From positions 9,236,001 through 9,300,000 of the forward strand of contig JAWHQI010000065.1 of NCBI GenBank assembly GCA_033032865.1: DNA of 64,000 nucleotides, written 5' to 3'. This document shows positions 12,331-24,288 of this stretch, in pieces. This DNA is from Dactylorhiza incarnata (taxonomy: Eukaryota; Streptophyta; Magnoliopsida; Asparagales; Orchidaceae). The notes beneath the pieces are model-generated. The model was not told where the DNA came from, did not search any database, and saw nothing but the letters and a program-made list of their open reading frames with translations. The position numbers were made by a program, and so were the translations under genes. Numbering within the stretch: position 1 is the first letter of the stretch; the number at the start of each line of letters is the position of its first letter.

Positions 12331-12346
12331 CCTAGCTTTGATACCA
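12331..12346 (-). other. Methionine-tRNA primer binding site
   Basis: Minus strand TGGTATCAAAGCTAGG, three bases inside the LTR end, close to the initiator methionine tRNA primer site TGGTATCAGAGC used by most plant LTR elements. Confidence 0.75.
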
Positions 12347-12349
12347 AAT

Positions 12350-14389
12350 TGTAACACCTCCCATGTAATGACCATATAATATGGGTCCGGCTGGGACCCC
12401 ACAGCATATAACCGCCACAGCTTTGGTATTAAAAGATGATATTAACTACCCAATCTCAAAACTCAGATAACACAGCGGGAACAAACCAAAACCACAGAGA
12501 TTGTCCACAGTACAAAGGAGTCCAACTGGCCTTAAGGCCTTACAAAACCAACGTCCAAATCATCAAACATTCAATACTAATAAGACATCCCAACAAAATG
12601 GGAAAGATAGTTTTTCCTAAACTACCTCGACATGCAAGCCGGATATAACAAAGTACGAAGAAAGTAATGTAGATAAACAACTAAGCACTTCATGAGGCTT
12701 TAGGCCTTTTTGGCCGGCGCGCTGGGTCCAGCCTGCGATTCTCGCCCTGCAACCAAATCACAAAGAGCGGTAAATGAGGGACAGCTATGGCTGACCACAA
12801 ACGGTGTAACAACATCCCTCCTCCCGGCCGTCCTAGCGGACCCCGGGGCTACTTCACCCTGCAAGTCAGCACTTCGTATGCAAATGTACATAAAGAAAAG
12901 CAACATAAATACAAGCATGAGTGTCACAAACATCATCCACGTTTCTATGTTGAGCAGATAATAAAAGGGGCCTAACAATGCAAAATGAATGCAAACCCGG
13001 GTTTCACCCAAGGCACCCTAAAGCGTATGAATCTAACACATCATCATACATCACCAACACAAGGGTACTCATTATTTCCCCACAAGGGAATCGTAGCCCC
13101 AAAGCCAAGAGCTCTCGCTGAGACCCACCTCGCCTAGCTCACCACGCCATCGGGCTTGTCTAACAGCTCACATACTCGGACCGCCAACAACACACAAAGA
13201 CCGATACTAAGAATTCTGGCTTAAACAAAACGACCCAAGGCCCCGGACTTACACTCGGGACAACGTCCACCGATTGCCTCGCCTGGCGACCGTCACCGGA
13301 CTCATCCGTAGCACAGACATTCTCGCCAGTCAACACCGAAGGGACTAATCTTGCCGGGACACTCTCCACACGTGAATCTCAGTCTTCACGGGATAGCCAG
13401 CCGACCACAAAGACCAATCGCGCCTTCGCACAACCCTAGGCATCACAAGCCCCATAATCCGCACATTATTTCCCCGCCCAAAACTCAACATTCGTTACCA
13501 CATGAAGCTACAAGGGCATCACAACGACGAGTTCGTCGTAATCGGATTTCTAACAAAACCCCTAATATGCGCGTCATTCAACATCACCGAATCAGACCAA
13601 CTGCCGCAAATCCGGCTTCACCCACAATGCCTAATCCGCTAACGGAGCGGATCTCTAGTGCAAATCATGTCGGGGACGGACTCAATCAACCCGATGGTTC
13701 CTTTTGAACCAAGGCGACCCGGATCCCTCTCACTCGACGGATCCAGTGCCAAAAATGTAAAAAATAAGGGATGTCATGCACGCATCCTAAAGACCGGGAG
13801 GAGAAATGTCGTTACCTTTTGAGATCTCCTCCTAGCCATGAGAAGCTTGCAAACAAACGGTGGAGAAGAAACGCCTCGATGCCCTCTACGCGTTGCCGGT
13901 CTCGGATCGGCGAACGGAGCTCCGAAGCTCCAACAATGGCGGATCTCCCCTCTTCTTCCTCCTTGCCCCCTTCTCCTTTCTCCAACCTAAGAGAGAGAAA
14001 AGACTTGAAAATATGAGGGAATAACCCCTCATCCAAGCCCTAAAGCCCCCCAGCGAATCATCACAGCCGTTGGATCAAATCCCAATGTTTTTGATCGGTC
14101 GGATCGTCATCTCCGCACCTTTTCGCGGAGCAGAATAAACAGGGCGCACGAGCAGTGGCGCACGGTCAGAGGTCGTGCGCAAAGACTTTCCCTGATCGTG
14201 CGCACTATCCGCAACAGAACTCCGTCAATCCTTCGAATTAATGCACGATCATTGGCGCACGACCACTGGTCGTGCGAGAAGAGGCCAGTGACCGTGTGCG
14301 AAGGATCTGCTATGGAATTTTCGGCCTATCCCGAGCGCAACGCTACCACTCCGCCTATCTCGCTGAGCTACGATTTTTGGGGTGTTACA
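12350..14389 (-). repeat. 5' LTR of the 10227-14389 Gypsy element
   Basis: 2040 bp bounded by TGTAACACC and its exact complement GGTGTTACA. It has no protein-coding similarity; the short frames inside it are chance. No second copy is in the window. Confidence 0.75.
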
Positions 14390-15289
14390 CCGTGCCTGCT
14401 CTGCTGGAAGCCCGCCAGGGCCGCATCCTGGCGCGGCAGCCAGTGCTGGCTGCTGCGTAGCCGACCACGCCGGCGGCTGTTGCGCCAGCCAGTCACCGCC
14501 TGGCCGGCCATAGCCAGTCCCCTCTGACCCGGTGAAGCCTCCCCCTTGCCCATACGGTGCGTCTCCCGCGATTTGAGTCAATCCCGACACCGCTAGGGTC
14601 GATCCCGTCCACGCGCGTTCCCTGCTTCCTGGATCGGGTCCGAATCCACACATGTGGGGCACGCTCGTTCCTCCTGGGGCCCCAATCATAGATGGTAGCG
14701 CCGCGTGAGACGCCTCCGCCTCCGAATCGCTGCTTGGCACAGTTTTTCCTTTTAACGATTGCACCAACAATGTTTTCAACTCTTCAGGCGCCCATCCAAG
14801 CGTTCCTCCAGATTTGTTTGGGACGTTTTCACTTGTTCTTCGATCGCTGCCACCAAATCCGCCAACCCAACATAGTTTTCTTCGATGGTGGCCAAGCGCG
14901 CATTCTCGGCTTCGGTGCGTGTCACCATGGTTGGGGGAAAGATCCTCTGATACCAAATATTATGAACTAGCTAGAGAAAGGGAAGAACTAGAGGAAACTA
15001 GAGAGGAACTAGAGATTAGGGTTAAGATTTGAGGGAGAAGAGAGGGAATACCTTGATAATAGATTTCATAATGAACCAAGGAGGAGGGGTTGGGTATTTA
15101 TGCTCCCACCCAACCCCTAGGGCCAGCCGGCCCCCATAGGGGCTGAACCGGCGCGGTTCAGCCCCATTGCTCCTTATTTAATATTGGCGGGCTGAACCGG
15201 ACGGTTCAGCCCGGTCTTCCTCCGCCTTCTCCTTTGGTCGACGTGCACAGTAATCTTCGAAGAATCTGGTAATGACGCCTGGCGTAACA
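14390..15289 (-). mobile_element. LTR retrotransposon remnant: LTR plus start of gag
   Basis: On the minus strand a short LTR (15289 to 14963, beginning TGTTACGCC and ending CTAGTTCA) is followed by TGGTATCAGAGGATC, a methionine-tRNA-type primer site. Then comes an ATG-led gag-like frame (MVTRTEAENARLATIEE, coiled-coil-like, from about 14929) that breaks within about 50 residues. A Gly/Pro/Gln-rich stretch continues to 14390, where the previous Gypsy's LTR cuts in. So that Gypsy inserted into this element, or the two were joined by deletion. Confidence 0.6.
15139..15212. repeat. Two perfect inverted repeats in a short LTR
   Basis: GGGGCTGAACCG pairs with CGGTTCAGCCCC across 3 bases at 15139-15165. 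GGGCTGAACCG pairs with CGGTTCAGCCC across 2 bases at 15189-15212. Both are built from the same word. Confidence 0.85.
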
Positions 15290-16537
15290 CATATCATGAC
15301 CCTAAGGACCACTCACCAAAATTTGGTAGGGTTTGGAGGTCACTAGACCCTAAAATTAATTCATACATGTTTTATTAAATGTTTGCAAAAACTATAGAAA
15401 AATGTCCTCCAAAAATTCTCATTTTTGAATATGTTGAGGGTGTGGGTAAAACTAGCATATGCTCCTAATTTCAAAGCATTTGGATGTCTGGATTAGTGGG
15501 GGCACCCATTTAAATTTTTGGTTGACCTGATGAAACCTTGCACCAAAATGAGTGCTACGGTCAAACCAATTGGCCAAATTGGCTTAAATCAATTTTAAAT
15601 TAAACTAGACACAAAAATCTACAACTTTTGTCTCTGGAGATTTTTCCCGAAAAGGCCTCTAAGGCCTTCAGTTTTCAGTTTCCAAAACATGCATTCCTAT
15701 GAGAAAATACAACATATAATATTTATATCATTTTCTAATCTGTACATGAGCTAAACCGATGGCCCTGATTATCTCTTCAAGCTCCAGCCAACCGACATGA
15801 TTTCCTCTTCTTGTAGCCGTTTCCAACTTGCTTATGTTTAGTTTGACTTGTCCATACCAAGTGGGTCATATGGCATTCACTTTGGGGACACAATTGTGGG
15901 TACCGCAAGCTTAATTTGGTCCATGGTCACCCTAGGGATCAATGCAGTACGGTCAAGTCAATGTTGAGTATGGAGGTCAACAAATGTTATTAAGGTTCGT
16001 CAAGATCCCCTTGTGGTCACCATGGTTTATGTGAGCCATGAGGGGTCAATGAAACTAATGTTGTGGTCAGTGCCAACTGAAGTGCCAATTATCATTAGTG
16101 GTGGCACTTGAGTCATTCAAAGGGGTCTAGATAGGTTGTAGTGGTACCATAGTTATTTAGGTTCAAATATGCACCGCCTGAGATTACTAGGGCGCATATG
16201 TTTACATATTAGTGTTCAAGTTCACTTCAATGGTCAGGGTTTGGGTTGCCTATGATTGAGGCCCAATAAATCTAACCCTGAACAAAGTTTGTGTTAATTG
16301 GGCCAACTAGGATCTAATGGCCCAATAAAAAAGAGTTGAGATGGAATGTTTCAAATCTAATAAAACTAAAATATGTTTATCCCCAAATATTATCATGGGT
16401 AATGGGGGTGTGACTGAGAGAGAAAGGATTTATACTTTCAATGAACAACCACCTATACTTGTATCACATAGGGTCCTTGGATTCCCATGTGAACTTTTCT
16501 CCCCCGCATGCAGTTTGACCATAACATCTTGGCCAAA
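15290..16537. other. Unassigned intergenic sequence
   Basis: I see no gene, repeat boundary or known domain here. The 88-residue plus-strand frame starting at 16341 runs into the solo LTR and resembles nothing I recognise. Confidence 0.5.
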
Positions 16538-17790
16538 GTCACTGTCACAACTCGCATTTTCTCAACCTTTAATAAATTATCAGAGCAATAGAAAATACGC
16601 GTCGTGATGTCACTTCGTGCACGGGACAACTGCAGACGCTTAGGCAAGAACCTTTATCTACTACGTTTCATGAAAATCATATATTGATGTGATGAAAACA
16701 TAGTTTAGGCTAAGGTTTTGATAACCGTGTCCCTCGGTTCAGTGGATCAACTAGTCCACAAGTAAAAATATATATGTACACAACAGAAAAATGTTTGGTT
16801 TTGATCATTTATCAACCTATGTAAGTATGAAGACTCAACAACAAGTTTAATCATGTGCCCATTCTATATTTAGTATAAGTACAAGAACTTTTATAATTCT
16901 GTGAAATATGGTGTTATTTGACTAAAAAGATGTTATGAATGTGAGATGAAAACATTGCTTTTTCTATGCTTGAAAATAACTAGCATGCATCATAAAATAA
17001 AACTTTTCCCAGAGAGCAAGTATGTAAAACCAAACAACAAGAAAAAGATAGCATAACAGTCAGCAATTAGTTCAACAACTACACAAGACACTGTGGGCGT
17101 CAACATCCTGACACGAACCCACAGGAGCAACATGTATGTCTGAACAAGGAAAATCAAAAGACCAACTCACTCACTCTAGCTGGTCAGACCGCTACTGCTC
17201 CGAGCCTGAGGCATTCAAAAGAAAAGAACGTCTCAGTAAGAATATACAAGTGGCAGAAAATACCAAAATCAATAATCAACGGGCTAAGAGGGTTACCAAC
17301 AAAAAACATGTTAACTAAAAGAGAAATAAATCTCAGCATCCCAATCATAATACCAAAAGGTAAGAAGGAAACCACATAAGGTTAGGTATCTACAACATGC
17401 ACTAAGATCAATGAAGTTCTATGCTTTATCAATATTATGCATATAAAATTATAAACAATTAAAAAGATTGATCAGCTCAAACACGTGAATCATTAACTCT
17501 GGTAAGAGAAGAGGCGGTACTGAGGCGTTGACCACTTTGTCCATCACAAACCTCAGACCAAACACCTCAAAAGGCACTGTGGTGGTGGCCGCATTGTCCA
17601 ACACAACCCAACAGTCCATAAAACAACCACTAAGCATAGTGATTCACAAACAGACACAGAGGTGGTGGTCATTTATCCACTACCAACCTACATGCCAAAT
17701 AAATAATAACACCAGTATGAAGATAACCTGAAGAATTCCCAAAACTTAATAAGGGAAAAAAGTCTAGAAATCTCTAAGTAAAAGCAATCC

Positions 17791-18036
17791 TACTCGGCGA
17801 ATGGACTAAATCACTCGGCGAATTCAATTAAACCACTCGATGAACCATACTTAACGACGAACTTGACTCGACGAACTCTATACTCGACGAAATCTATACT
17901 CGACGAATTTAACTGATCTCACATAATTACTCGACGAACTCGGCGAATCCGACGAATCCACTCGATGAATTTGTCTCAACTTCACGAGATCAATCGACGA
18001 AATTAACTTGACCTCACAAATTCACTCGACGAAATG
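17791..18036. repeat. Cluster of TCGACGAA-type words inside the solo LTR
   Basis: About a dozen irregularly spaced copies of (c)tcgacgaa or close variants (tcggcgaa, tcgatgaa). Reverse-complement versions (attcgtcg, ttcgtcaa) occur at 18590-18700, further along the same LTR. The spacing is not a fixed tandem period. Confidence 0.7.
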
Positions 18037-18497
18037 CAATTCAGTAACGAAAATTTTAACAGAATAAAATCAATAGCGCTTATGACTAATTTAAAGGAGA
18101 AAAGAAGGGAGAATGAATGTGGAGAAAAATATGGCAAGGGGGAAGGAAGGCAAACCACCACTTGCCTCAATTTTTACTCAGATTCGACCTCTGAAACACT
18201 CCACGCCGCAGATTGATCCAAGCGAAGGTGAGGCAAGGCGAAACCTACGAAGATTTGGCCAAAACGGCGCTTAGGGCCGAAAACCCCAACGCTGAAAAGT
18301 TCACGAAATGGAAAATACTTACTACGCACGCGATGAGCACGACGAGAGCTTTCCAGATCCGCGCTCCGGCGAAGATTTTGTGTACCGGAGCTCCGGTGGT
18401 GGTGGCCGGAAGGTTCGCAGAAAAACTCCTCTCTCCCGTCTCTCGTTCTCTGGTTCGGCCGGAACAATACGAAGGAGCAGATGATATTTTTATATAT

Positions 18498-18521
18498 AAT
18501 AATAATAATAATAATAATAAA
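18498..18521. repeat. (AAT)n microsatellite
   Basis: About eight AAT units inside the solo LTR. Confidence 0.9.
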
Positions 18522-18774
18522 ATCCCTAAGTATATAAGTTATGAAATTTGATAAAAATGACGGGGAAAAGGGCTTGCCTGGACTCATTCGGTGGAAAGTA
18601 TTCGTCAAAAAGGAGATGGTAGGAGGTATTCGTCGAGAAGGACATAATGAATAGAAATAGAAATACTTGAACAGTAATCCTCTTTCACTATTCGTCGGAC
18701 ACTATTTTCATTCCACGAGTTTATTCAACGAACTTATTCCTTTTAATATTCAACAAATTCATTCACGTGTATAT

Positions 18775-18776
<2 letters not shown>

Positions 18777-18815
<39 letters not shown>
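18777..18815. repeat. (AAT)n microsatellite
   Basis: About thirteen AAT units inside the solo LTR; it encodes the poly-Asn run of a chance open frame. Confidence 0.9.
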
Positions 18816-18820
<5 letters not shown>

Positions 18821-19257
18821 ATAGTAATATTATATTATTATCAAAAAAACTAAACGAACGCCGAAACCGATGAAAAACGCACCAAAGATGAACGTCGACG
18901 CTACGAATTCAACGACGAAGTCAAAACCAAAATCCGGCATGCATTTCTCGAGATATAAATTTCCAAAGTTTACCGCGAACAATAATTCTACAAATCTTTG
19001 AAAATTCATCGAGGCTCCAATATCGCTCGGATCACCACGAAACTTTGACAGACCTTTCTAAACTTAAATAATTTACTAGCGTAAAATTTTCCAATTCCGG
19101 TACGTTTCAAAATTTGGTCGACTTGACCGAACAGATGTGAAAATGCGCAAACGACGACGCTCCGTTAACCCCGCACTAACGTAACGCCCTTACATCATTA
19201 TGACGTCATCAATAGGTTTTAAAATATTTGCCGAAAATTCAGGGGCGTTACAGTCAC

Positions 19258-20169
19258 TTTCTTATTTCATAAGGTATACTTATCCGAATTCATATTCTAG
19301 GTAAGATCAAGCATAATCGAGCGGTGTGGCTGCACAGTTAGATCAACTGTGTGAATGTGTTGGTCTACTCGCAGTAAAACTCATCGCAAAATTATTATGT
19401 GGAAAACATCATGCAACCCATCATGCTCAGATGGTATCTCTAGTCCGTAGGTCAAAGTGCTATCCTCTCTAATATGGTGTAGGATCCCATGCACCGAGTC
19501 CTGAGTTTTTGGTGTTTATAGACTCGAGAAACTCCATGCGTCAATCAAATCTATAAAAATACTTGGTTACCTGTAAAAGCATTTTGTGGACATGTGTCTG
19601 ACATCACAGTATTTGTTTTGCATCACTAAGTTATTGGGACATGGTTCCGCGTTGTATTGCTACGAGAATAACAAATTTGTGAATGTCCATAATGCCGAAT
19701 TTCAAGTTGTTTCATAGTGTGCAGGTGTAGATATATATGCTACTGATGGTGCAGAAGCATTAGGAATTAAAATTAACGAAGATCTATAGTGCTCATGATT
19801 TGACCACTACTGTGAGTAGTAGCTGTGACTGGCAGTGGTAGCATTTGACATACGATAATCTCCAGTTGATGATCAACTATTCACAAGCATTCATTCAGAA
19901 CTGTCTGGAGGAATTTTCAAGATAGACGCTACAACTGGCGGTAGTGCAACTCCCAATAACGGTAGATCAAAAAACTAGTCTGTGCCGTTTTGGAGGGCTT
20001 TAGGTGAACCTGGATGAACACTAGAATTTCCCACTAGCGCTCTGCGGTATCCTATAGAGTCCCACGGTAAAAATACGAAGATTTTACGGACCAAAAAAAC
20101 CTACCGCCCCACAGTAGTGGCAAATGGCGAGCTCTAGCTCTTTCTCCATAAGGAAACCCTCTCCGCGCA
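19258..20169. other. Unassigned sequence between solo LTR and hAT element
   Basis: No gene or recognisable domain is seen. It continues the DNA left of 16537 across the solo-LTR insertion. Confidence 0.45.
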
Positions 20170-20177
20170 GAGGAGCA

Positions 20178-22707
20178 CAAGCTTTTTAAAACCGGACCGG
20201 ACCGGCCGGTCCGACAGTCGACCGGTTCCCCGAGCGGTCCGAGTGGAGCTTGAAAACCACTCTGGCCGAAAACCGCCCAAGAACCCGTTAACCGGCCGGT
20301 TCAACCGGAAACCGAAACGGTTATGTGGCAACCGGACGGTTTGTATAGCAGCCCTTGATTTTTGATCAAACGGTGCAAAATCTATAGCTTTAGGGTTAAC
20401 TGTTAAAACTTAAATTTAAACTTTATTTTTTTTTTTCTCCAGATCAGTGCCGTGAGCGGTGAGTCTGTGACATCGAGTTGAGGAGGTGCTGCGCGGGAGA
20501 GAAATCCTGGCCCTTAGCATCGGCGACGTCAACTTAGCATCGGCGACATCGTCTTAGCATCAACGATAGAGACGACAACTGGATCTCTTCTTCCTCACGA
20601 CGACGACGACAGTATTTTCTTCCTCACGACGGCGACGTCTACTGAATCGGTATTCTTCTTCCCTCCTTTCTTTAGGGTTTAGGGTTCTTCATCAGAATTC
20701 TTTCTGCCATTTTTTTTCATTTTTTTGATATATTTTGGCATAAGGCATTGGTTTAGGGCATTTCGAAATAATCTTTTGGTAGCAAACTGCCATTTCAAAA
20801 TTCTTGTTGTTGTCCCATCCTGCACAAAGTTTTTCAAATGGGGGTGATCTTCACAGGAAAACCCATTCTGCATGATGCCTTCAAATAGCTCCAGAATAAG
20901 CTCATCCATTCTAGACTTAGTTGACCTTGATGCCTTAATCATCAGTTGAATGTTTTAGTGTTCATCAGAATAACCTAATCAGTTGAATAACTCAATAACC
21001 TAATTAGAATAACATAAGATAGAATAGACTCAGTTGAATGCCTTAATCAGAATAACCCCATCCATTCAGTTAAATATAGGTACTGGTAAATAAGAATAAC
21101 CCCATCAATAACCTGATGTTAGAGTATCTGGATGAAATTTTTGCTATAGGTAATGGTGTTGCGTAGAGACACAATGATGAACTTGTAGCACTCTGTCTAG
21201 TTCAATAATATTTCAAAAGCCACGATGTTTCAGTGTTCTGCAACATCACTTGTTGCATTATTTAAGATGTTTTAATGTTCTGCAACAACAACAAAATAAT
21301 GTTGATGCCTTGGACTGTGGAAAAATAATGCTGACTTTGTAAATAAAAAAATCAGGTTCTGACGTTTTGTTGGACTGTGGAGCTGTTTACGCTGATGCCT
21401 TAATTCCTTGACAGTTCATCTCCTAGCTTCTTTGGAAGAGGTGACATTCTCATTCTTAAATTCTTTCTGCTCTAAACCTTGATTCAATGTTGTTAATTGT
21501 TATTGAAGATTCAATATTGTTAATTATCTTCTTAAATAATGCTTTGTTCCTGAAGATTCAATGTTGTTAATTGTTATTCACTTATTCTTATGCTTTGGAG
21601 TATTTTGTTTAACTTGATGAGTACAACAAAAAAATGCAACCTGGTGAGTACAACAAAAAAATAATTTGATTATATTATATTATTTTCCAATTTAGCTTTT
21701 AACTTTACTATTGTTTTGATCCTTATTTCTTAGATGAATGGTGGAGGATGTTTGGTTCTAGTGCTCCACAATTACAAAAATTGGCTACTCGTATACTTAG
21801 TCAAACTTCATCCTCCTCTAGTTGCGAAAGGAATTGGAGTGTCTTTGAGCAAATTTATACAACTCGAAGAAATCACCTCGAGCATCAAAGACTAAATGAT
21901 CTTGTGTATGTTCACTACAACCTTAATATGAGGGATAGATATGCAAATTCATTCATGTGAAATTTTATTGATTTACACTTTTTATCTCTATGTTATAAAG
22001 TCTTAAATTTGAAATTGTCTTATGCATTGTAATTTTTTGTAGGACATACTTTAAAAAAAGAAGTTATGATCCTCTTGATTACACGAGTATTGATTCTGTG
22101 GATTTCTGGGTAGTTGAGGAAGAACCGGCTCCAGAGCTTAATTATAATGATTTGGAGAGTGAAATCTATGAGAACATGCAATGCCAATTGTGGGAGAAGT
22201 TCAAGCTAGTAATCAACAAAATGAACACACTAATGGTAATATATATAATTATATATGCTTAACTGATTTGTATAATTGTCTACTCGTATGCGAAATGATT
22301 GATTTATTTGAAATTTCATTATGCAGATGATGAATGTGCAGATAATATTCTAGAACATGTCAATCTTGAAGAATTTGGAGGGGAATCATTTGATAGACTT
22401 GATTTTGATTTTTGATAATATATTATGATGGACAATATTATTTTGGACTACAATATTTCACTATTTATTGTTTTTGATTTAATGTTTGAAACAAGTATGT
22501 CGTGATTTATCTTTAATATTTTATGTTGTTCATTATCTTATAATCTTATGAAGTATCTAATTATTTTAATTTGTTTTACAAGATTATCTCACAATCTTTG
22601 CATATGTAGTTAGACCCGGTTCAACCCCGGTTCGACCGGTTAAACCAGTTAAACCTTGAACCTCTCCTTCTTCTGGTTCAAAGTCCAGTCCGGTTCTGAA
22701 AACCTTG
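20178..22707 (+). mobile_element. hAT DNA transposon, 2.5 kb, internally decayed
   Basis: The ends are imperfect inverted repeats: CAAGCTTTTTAAAACCGGAC at the left and, reading inwards from the right, CAAGGTTTTCAGAACCGGAC. Both sides carry the same 8-bp target duplication GAGGAGCA (20170-20177 and 22708-22715), the hAT hallmark. Subterminal regions are rich in GGTTNAACC and CCGGTT words, likely transposase-binding sites. Only the C-terminal transposase exons remain recognisable; 20400-21720 has no hAT domain, so the copy cannot move itself. Confidence 0.85.
21733..22415 (+). pseudogene. hAT transposase, C-terminal exons
   Basis: An exon opening after a splice acceptor (…ttcttag) reads EWWRMFGSSAPQLQKLATRI, then the hAT dimerisation signature SSSSSCERNWSVFEQIYTTR and 'RLNDLVYVHYNLNMR'. 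A plausible intron (gtgaaa...ttgtag, 21958-22042) leads to 'RSYDPLDYTSIDSVDFWVVE'. A second intron (22236-22326) leads to the acidic tail 'FGGESFDRLDFDF' and a stop at 22413-22415. The reading frame slips near 22180. The catalytic domain, BED zinc finger and N-terminus are absent. The role would be cut-and-paste transposition; the fragment is inactive. Confidence 0.8.
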
Positions 22708-22715
22708 GAGGAGCA

Positions 22716-23477
22716 GGAGCGCAAGATATTTCAAATTCAATGGTGCCGCCCGACGGTAGCAGTTAGCTCAGTTGGTAGCTACCAGAGAATAAGAAACTCT
22801 ATTTATACATGCGGGAATTCTTTCCAACTAATCATTATTTAGGAGAGGGTTTGCCTAAGCTTGTTTGGAGAACTGAAGAACTCCCTCCCACTCATTCCTA
22901 AGGAGCCAAAGGAAGAAGCCTTTGATCAAGATCATTCAAGGGAAGGATTTTGCAAATAGGGGGAGGAGAGATTTGTTAGGGCCATCCAGATTGAATAGCA
23001 TGTCATTATAGAAAACAAAATTTTTATTATTCATCATTTTTTATCATTATGTTAAAAGATCATTATGTTTGTATTCCTTCACATTGATTAAAGTTGAATT
23101 TTTTTCTTTGTTCACAATGATGATTTAAATTCTATAATTTTTTTATTTCTGTCGTGTATCTCTAAATCAGTTGTTAAAGAAAATCAATATTTTATCATCA
23201 AACTTATTCACCCCCTCCCACCTCTAAGGTAGCATAACAATCCAACAAATGGTATCACAGCAAGGTTACTCTTAATAGGTCTAATAACCTAGTGTTTAGA
23301 TGACAACCCCAACAAAAAAGTTTAATAGTGACGATAGAACTTTTATTCCTCCACTATTCATGGGCATTCATTACCTTAGATGGAAAGAACCAATGAAAAT
23401 TTTCCTCATTTCTATTAGTATTGTTGTATGGAATAATACTATTAATAAATACACTATTATTTTAAAAGACAATAATT
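22716..23477 (+). mobile_element. Ty1/Copia remnant: LTR end, primer site, gag start
   Basis: An LTR-like tail ends 'caatccaaca' at 23247, followed by TGGTATCACAGC (23250), a methionine-tRNA-type primer site. A gag-like frame begins at 23300: MTTPTKKFNSDD, then 'FIPPLFMGIHYLRWKEPM', matching the conserved gag N-terminus of plant Copia elements. Similarity ends near 23475 at the start of the direct repeat. The LTR's left edge could not be set. The hAT element lies immediately left and may have inserted in this LTR. Confidence 0.6.
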
Positions 23478-24280
23478 ATATCTTACATTTTTAATGAATT
23501 TGACTCTAACGAAATTACACAAAAATTAGTCCGTGAATAAAAAATTGAACTACGAATATAATTTGCGGACTGCGAATAACAATGGACTGCGAATAATCAT
23601 TCACGGGCCGTTAATAACAACACTAAAAAAATTCTGAAAACAAAGCTTTGCGGCTAGGCATGAGGGAGATAATCGGACATACTCCCCATCCCCAGGTAAA
23701 ATTTTAATATACGTCCAACACACCACGAGCATCATGCGTTCGACATATTTTCTCCTCAAAATTACATTTATTTATTTAAAATTATATTTTCTTACAAAAT
23801 AATTTACAAAATAAATTATGAAAGTTAGTTTGAGTTCCTTAATGTTGTAATTATAATATTAGTTTTGGTTGTTTGATTTTATAATGAAGTAAAAATGTGG
23901 TTCTTTTCATAATTTTTGTTACATAATCATGTATATCTTACATTTTTAATGAATTTGAGTCTCTAATGAAATTACAAAAAACTTAGGCTGTTAATAAAAT
24001 TTTGGACTATGAATATAATTTGCGGAATGTGAATAATAATGGACTGCGAATAGTCATTCACGGCCTGTTAATAACAACACTCTAAAAAAAATTCTGAAAA
24101 CAAAGCTTTGCAGCTTACATGAGGGAGATAATTGGACATACTCCCTATCCCCAGGTAAAATTTTTTTATGCGTCTAATGCATCACGAGCATGGTGCTCGA
24201 CATATTTTCTCCTCAAAATCACATTTAATTATTTAAAATTATATTTTCCTACAAAACAATTTACAAAATATAAATTATGA
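23478..24280. repeat. Direct repeat, two copies about 457 bp apart
   Basis: Copy A runs from about 23478 to 23825, copy B from about 23934 to 24280. Shared stretches include 'tcttacatttttaatgaatt', 'ttctgaaaacaaagctttgc' and 'catgagggagataat'. The copies differ at many positions, so the duplication is old. Copy B is cut by the TIR element at 24281. No coding capacity is seen. Confidence 0.75.
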
Positions 24281-24288
24281 TATTTTTA

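Larger units (their letters stand above)
10227..14389 (-). mobile_element. Ty3/Gypsy retrotransposon, 5' half only (Del/Tekay-like)
   Basis: Minus-strand order: 5' LTR (14389 to 12350), methionine-tRNA-type primer site, gag, protease, then the first residues of reverse transcriptase, which stop exactly at the NA1 LTR edge (10226/10227). The rest of pol and the 3' LTR are not found left of NA1. The gag style and the LTR start TGTAACACCCC fit Del/Tekay-type chromoviruses by memory of the family. Coding damage includes a gag frameshift and a stop after the protease. Confidence 0.8.
16543..19252 (-). mobile_element. Solo LTR, 2.7 kb, with target duplication
   Basis: Starts TGTCACAACTCG and ends GGGGCGTTACA. 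It is flanked on both sides by GTCAC (16538-16542 and 19253-19257), a perfect 5-bp target duplication. The minus-strand start TGTAACGCCCC is typical of plant Gypsy LTRs, so I assign that strand. No gag or pol is present. A single LTR between duplications is the product of recombination between the two LTRs of a full element. Confidence 0.8.

Noticed and set aside
13351..13707. 118-codon frame in the Gypsy LTR
   Set aside because: No domain; lies wholly inside an LTR and is His/Pro/Arg-rich from base composition.
20679..20942. 87-codon minus-strand frame inside the hAT element
   Set aside because: Protein-like composition but no recognised domain, and opposite to the transposase strand; I cannot assign it and leave it unresolved.
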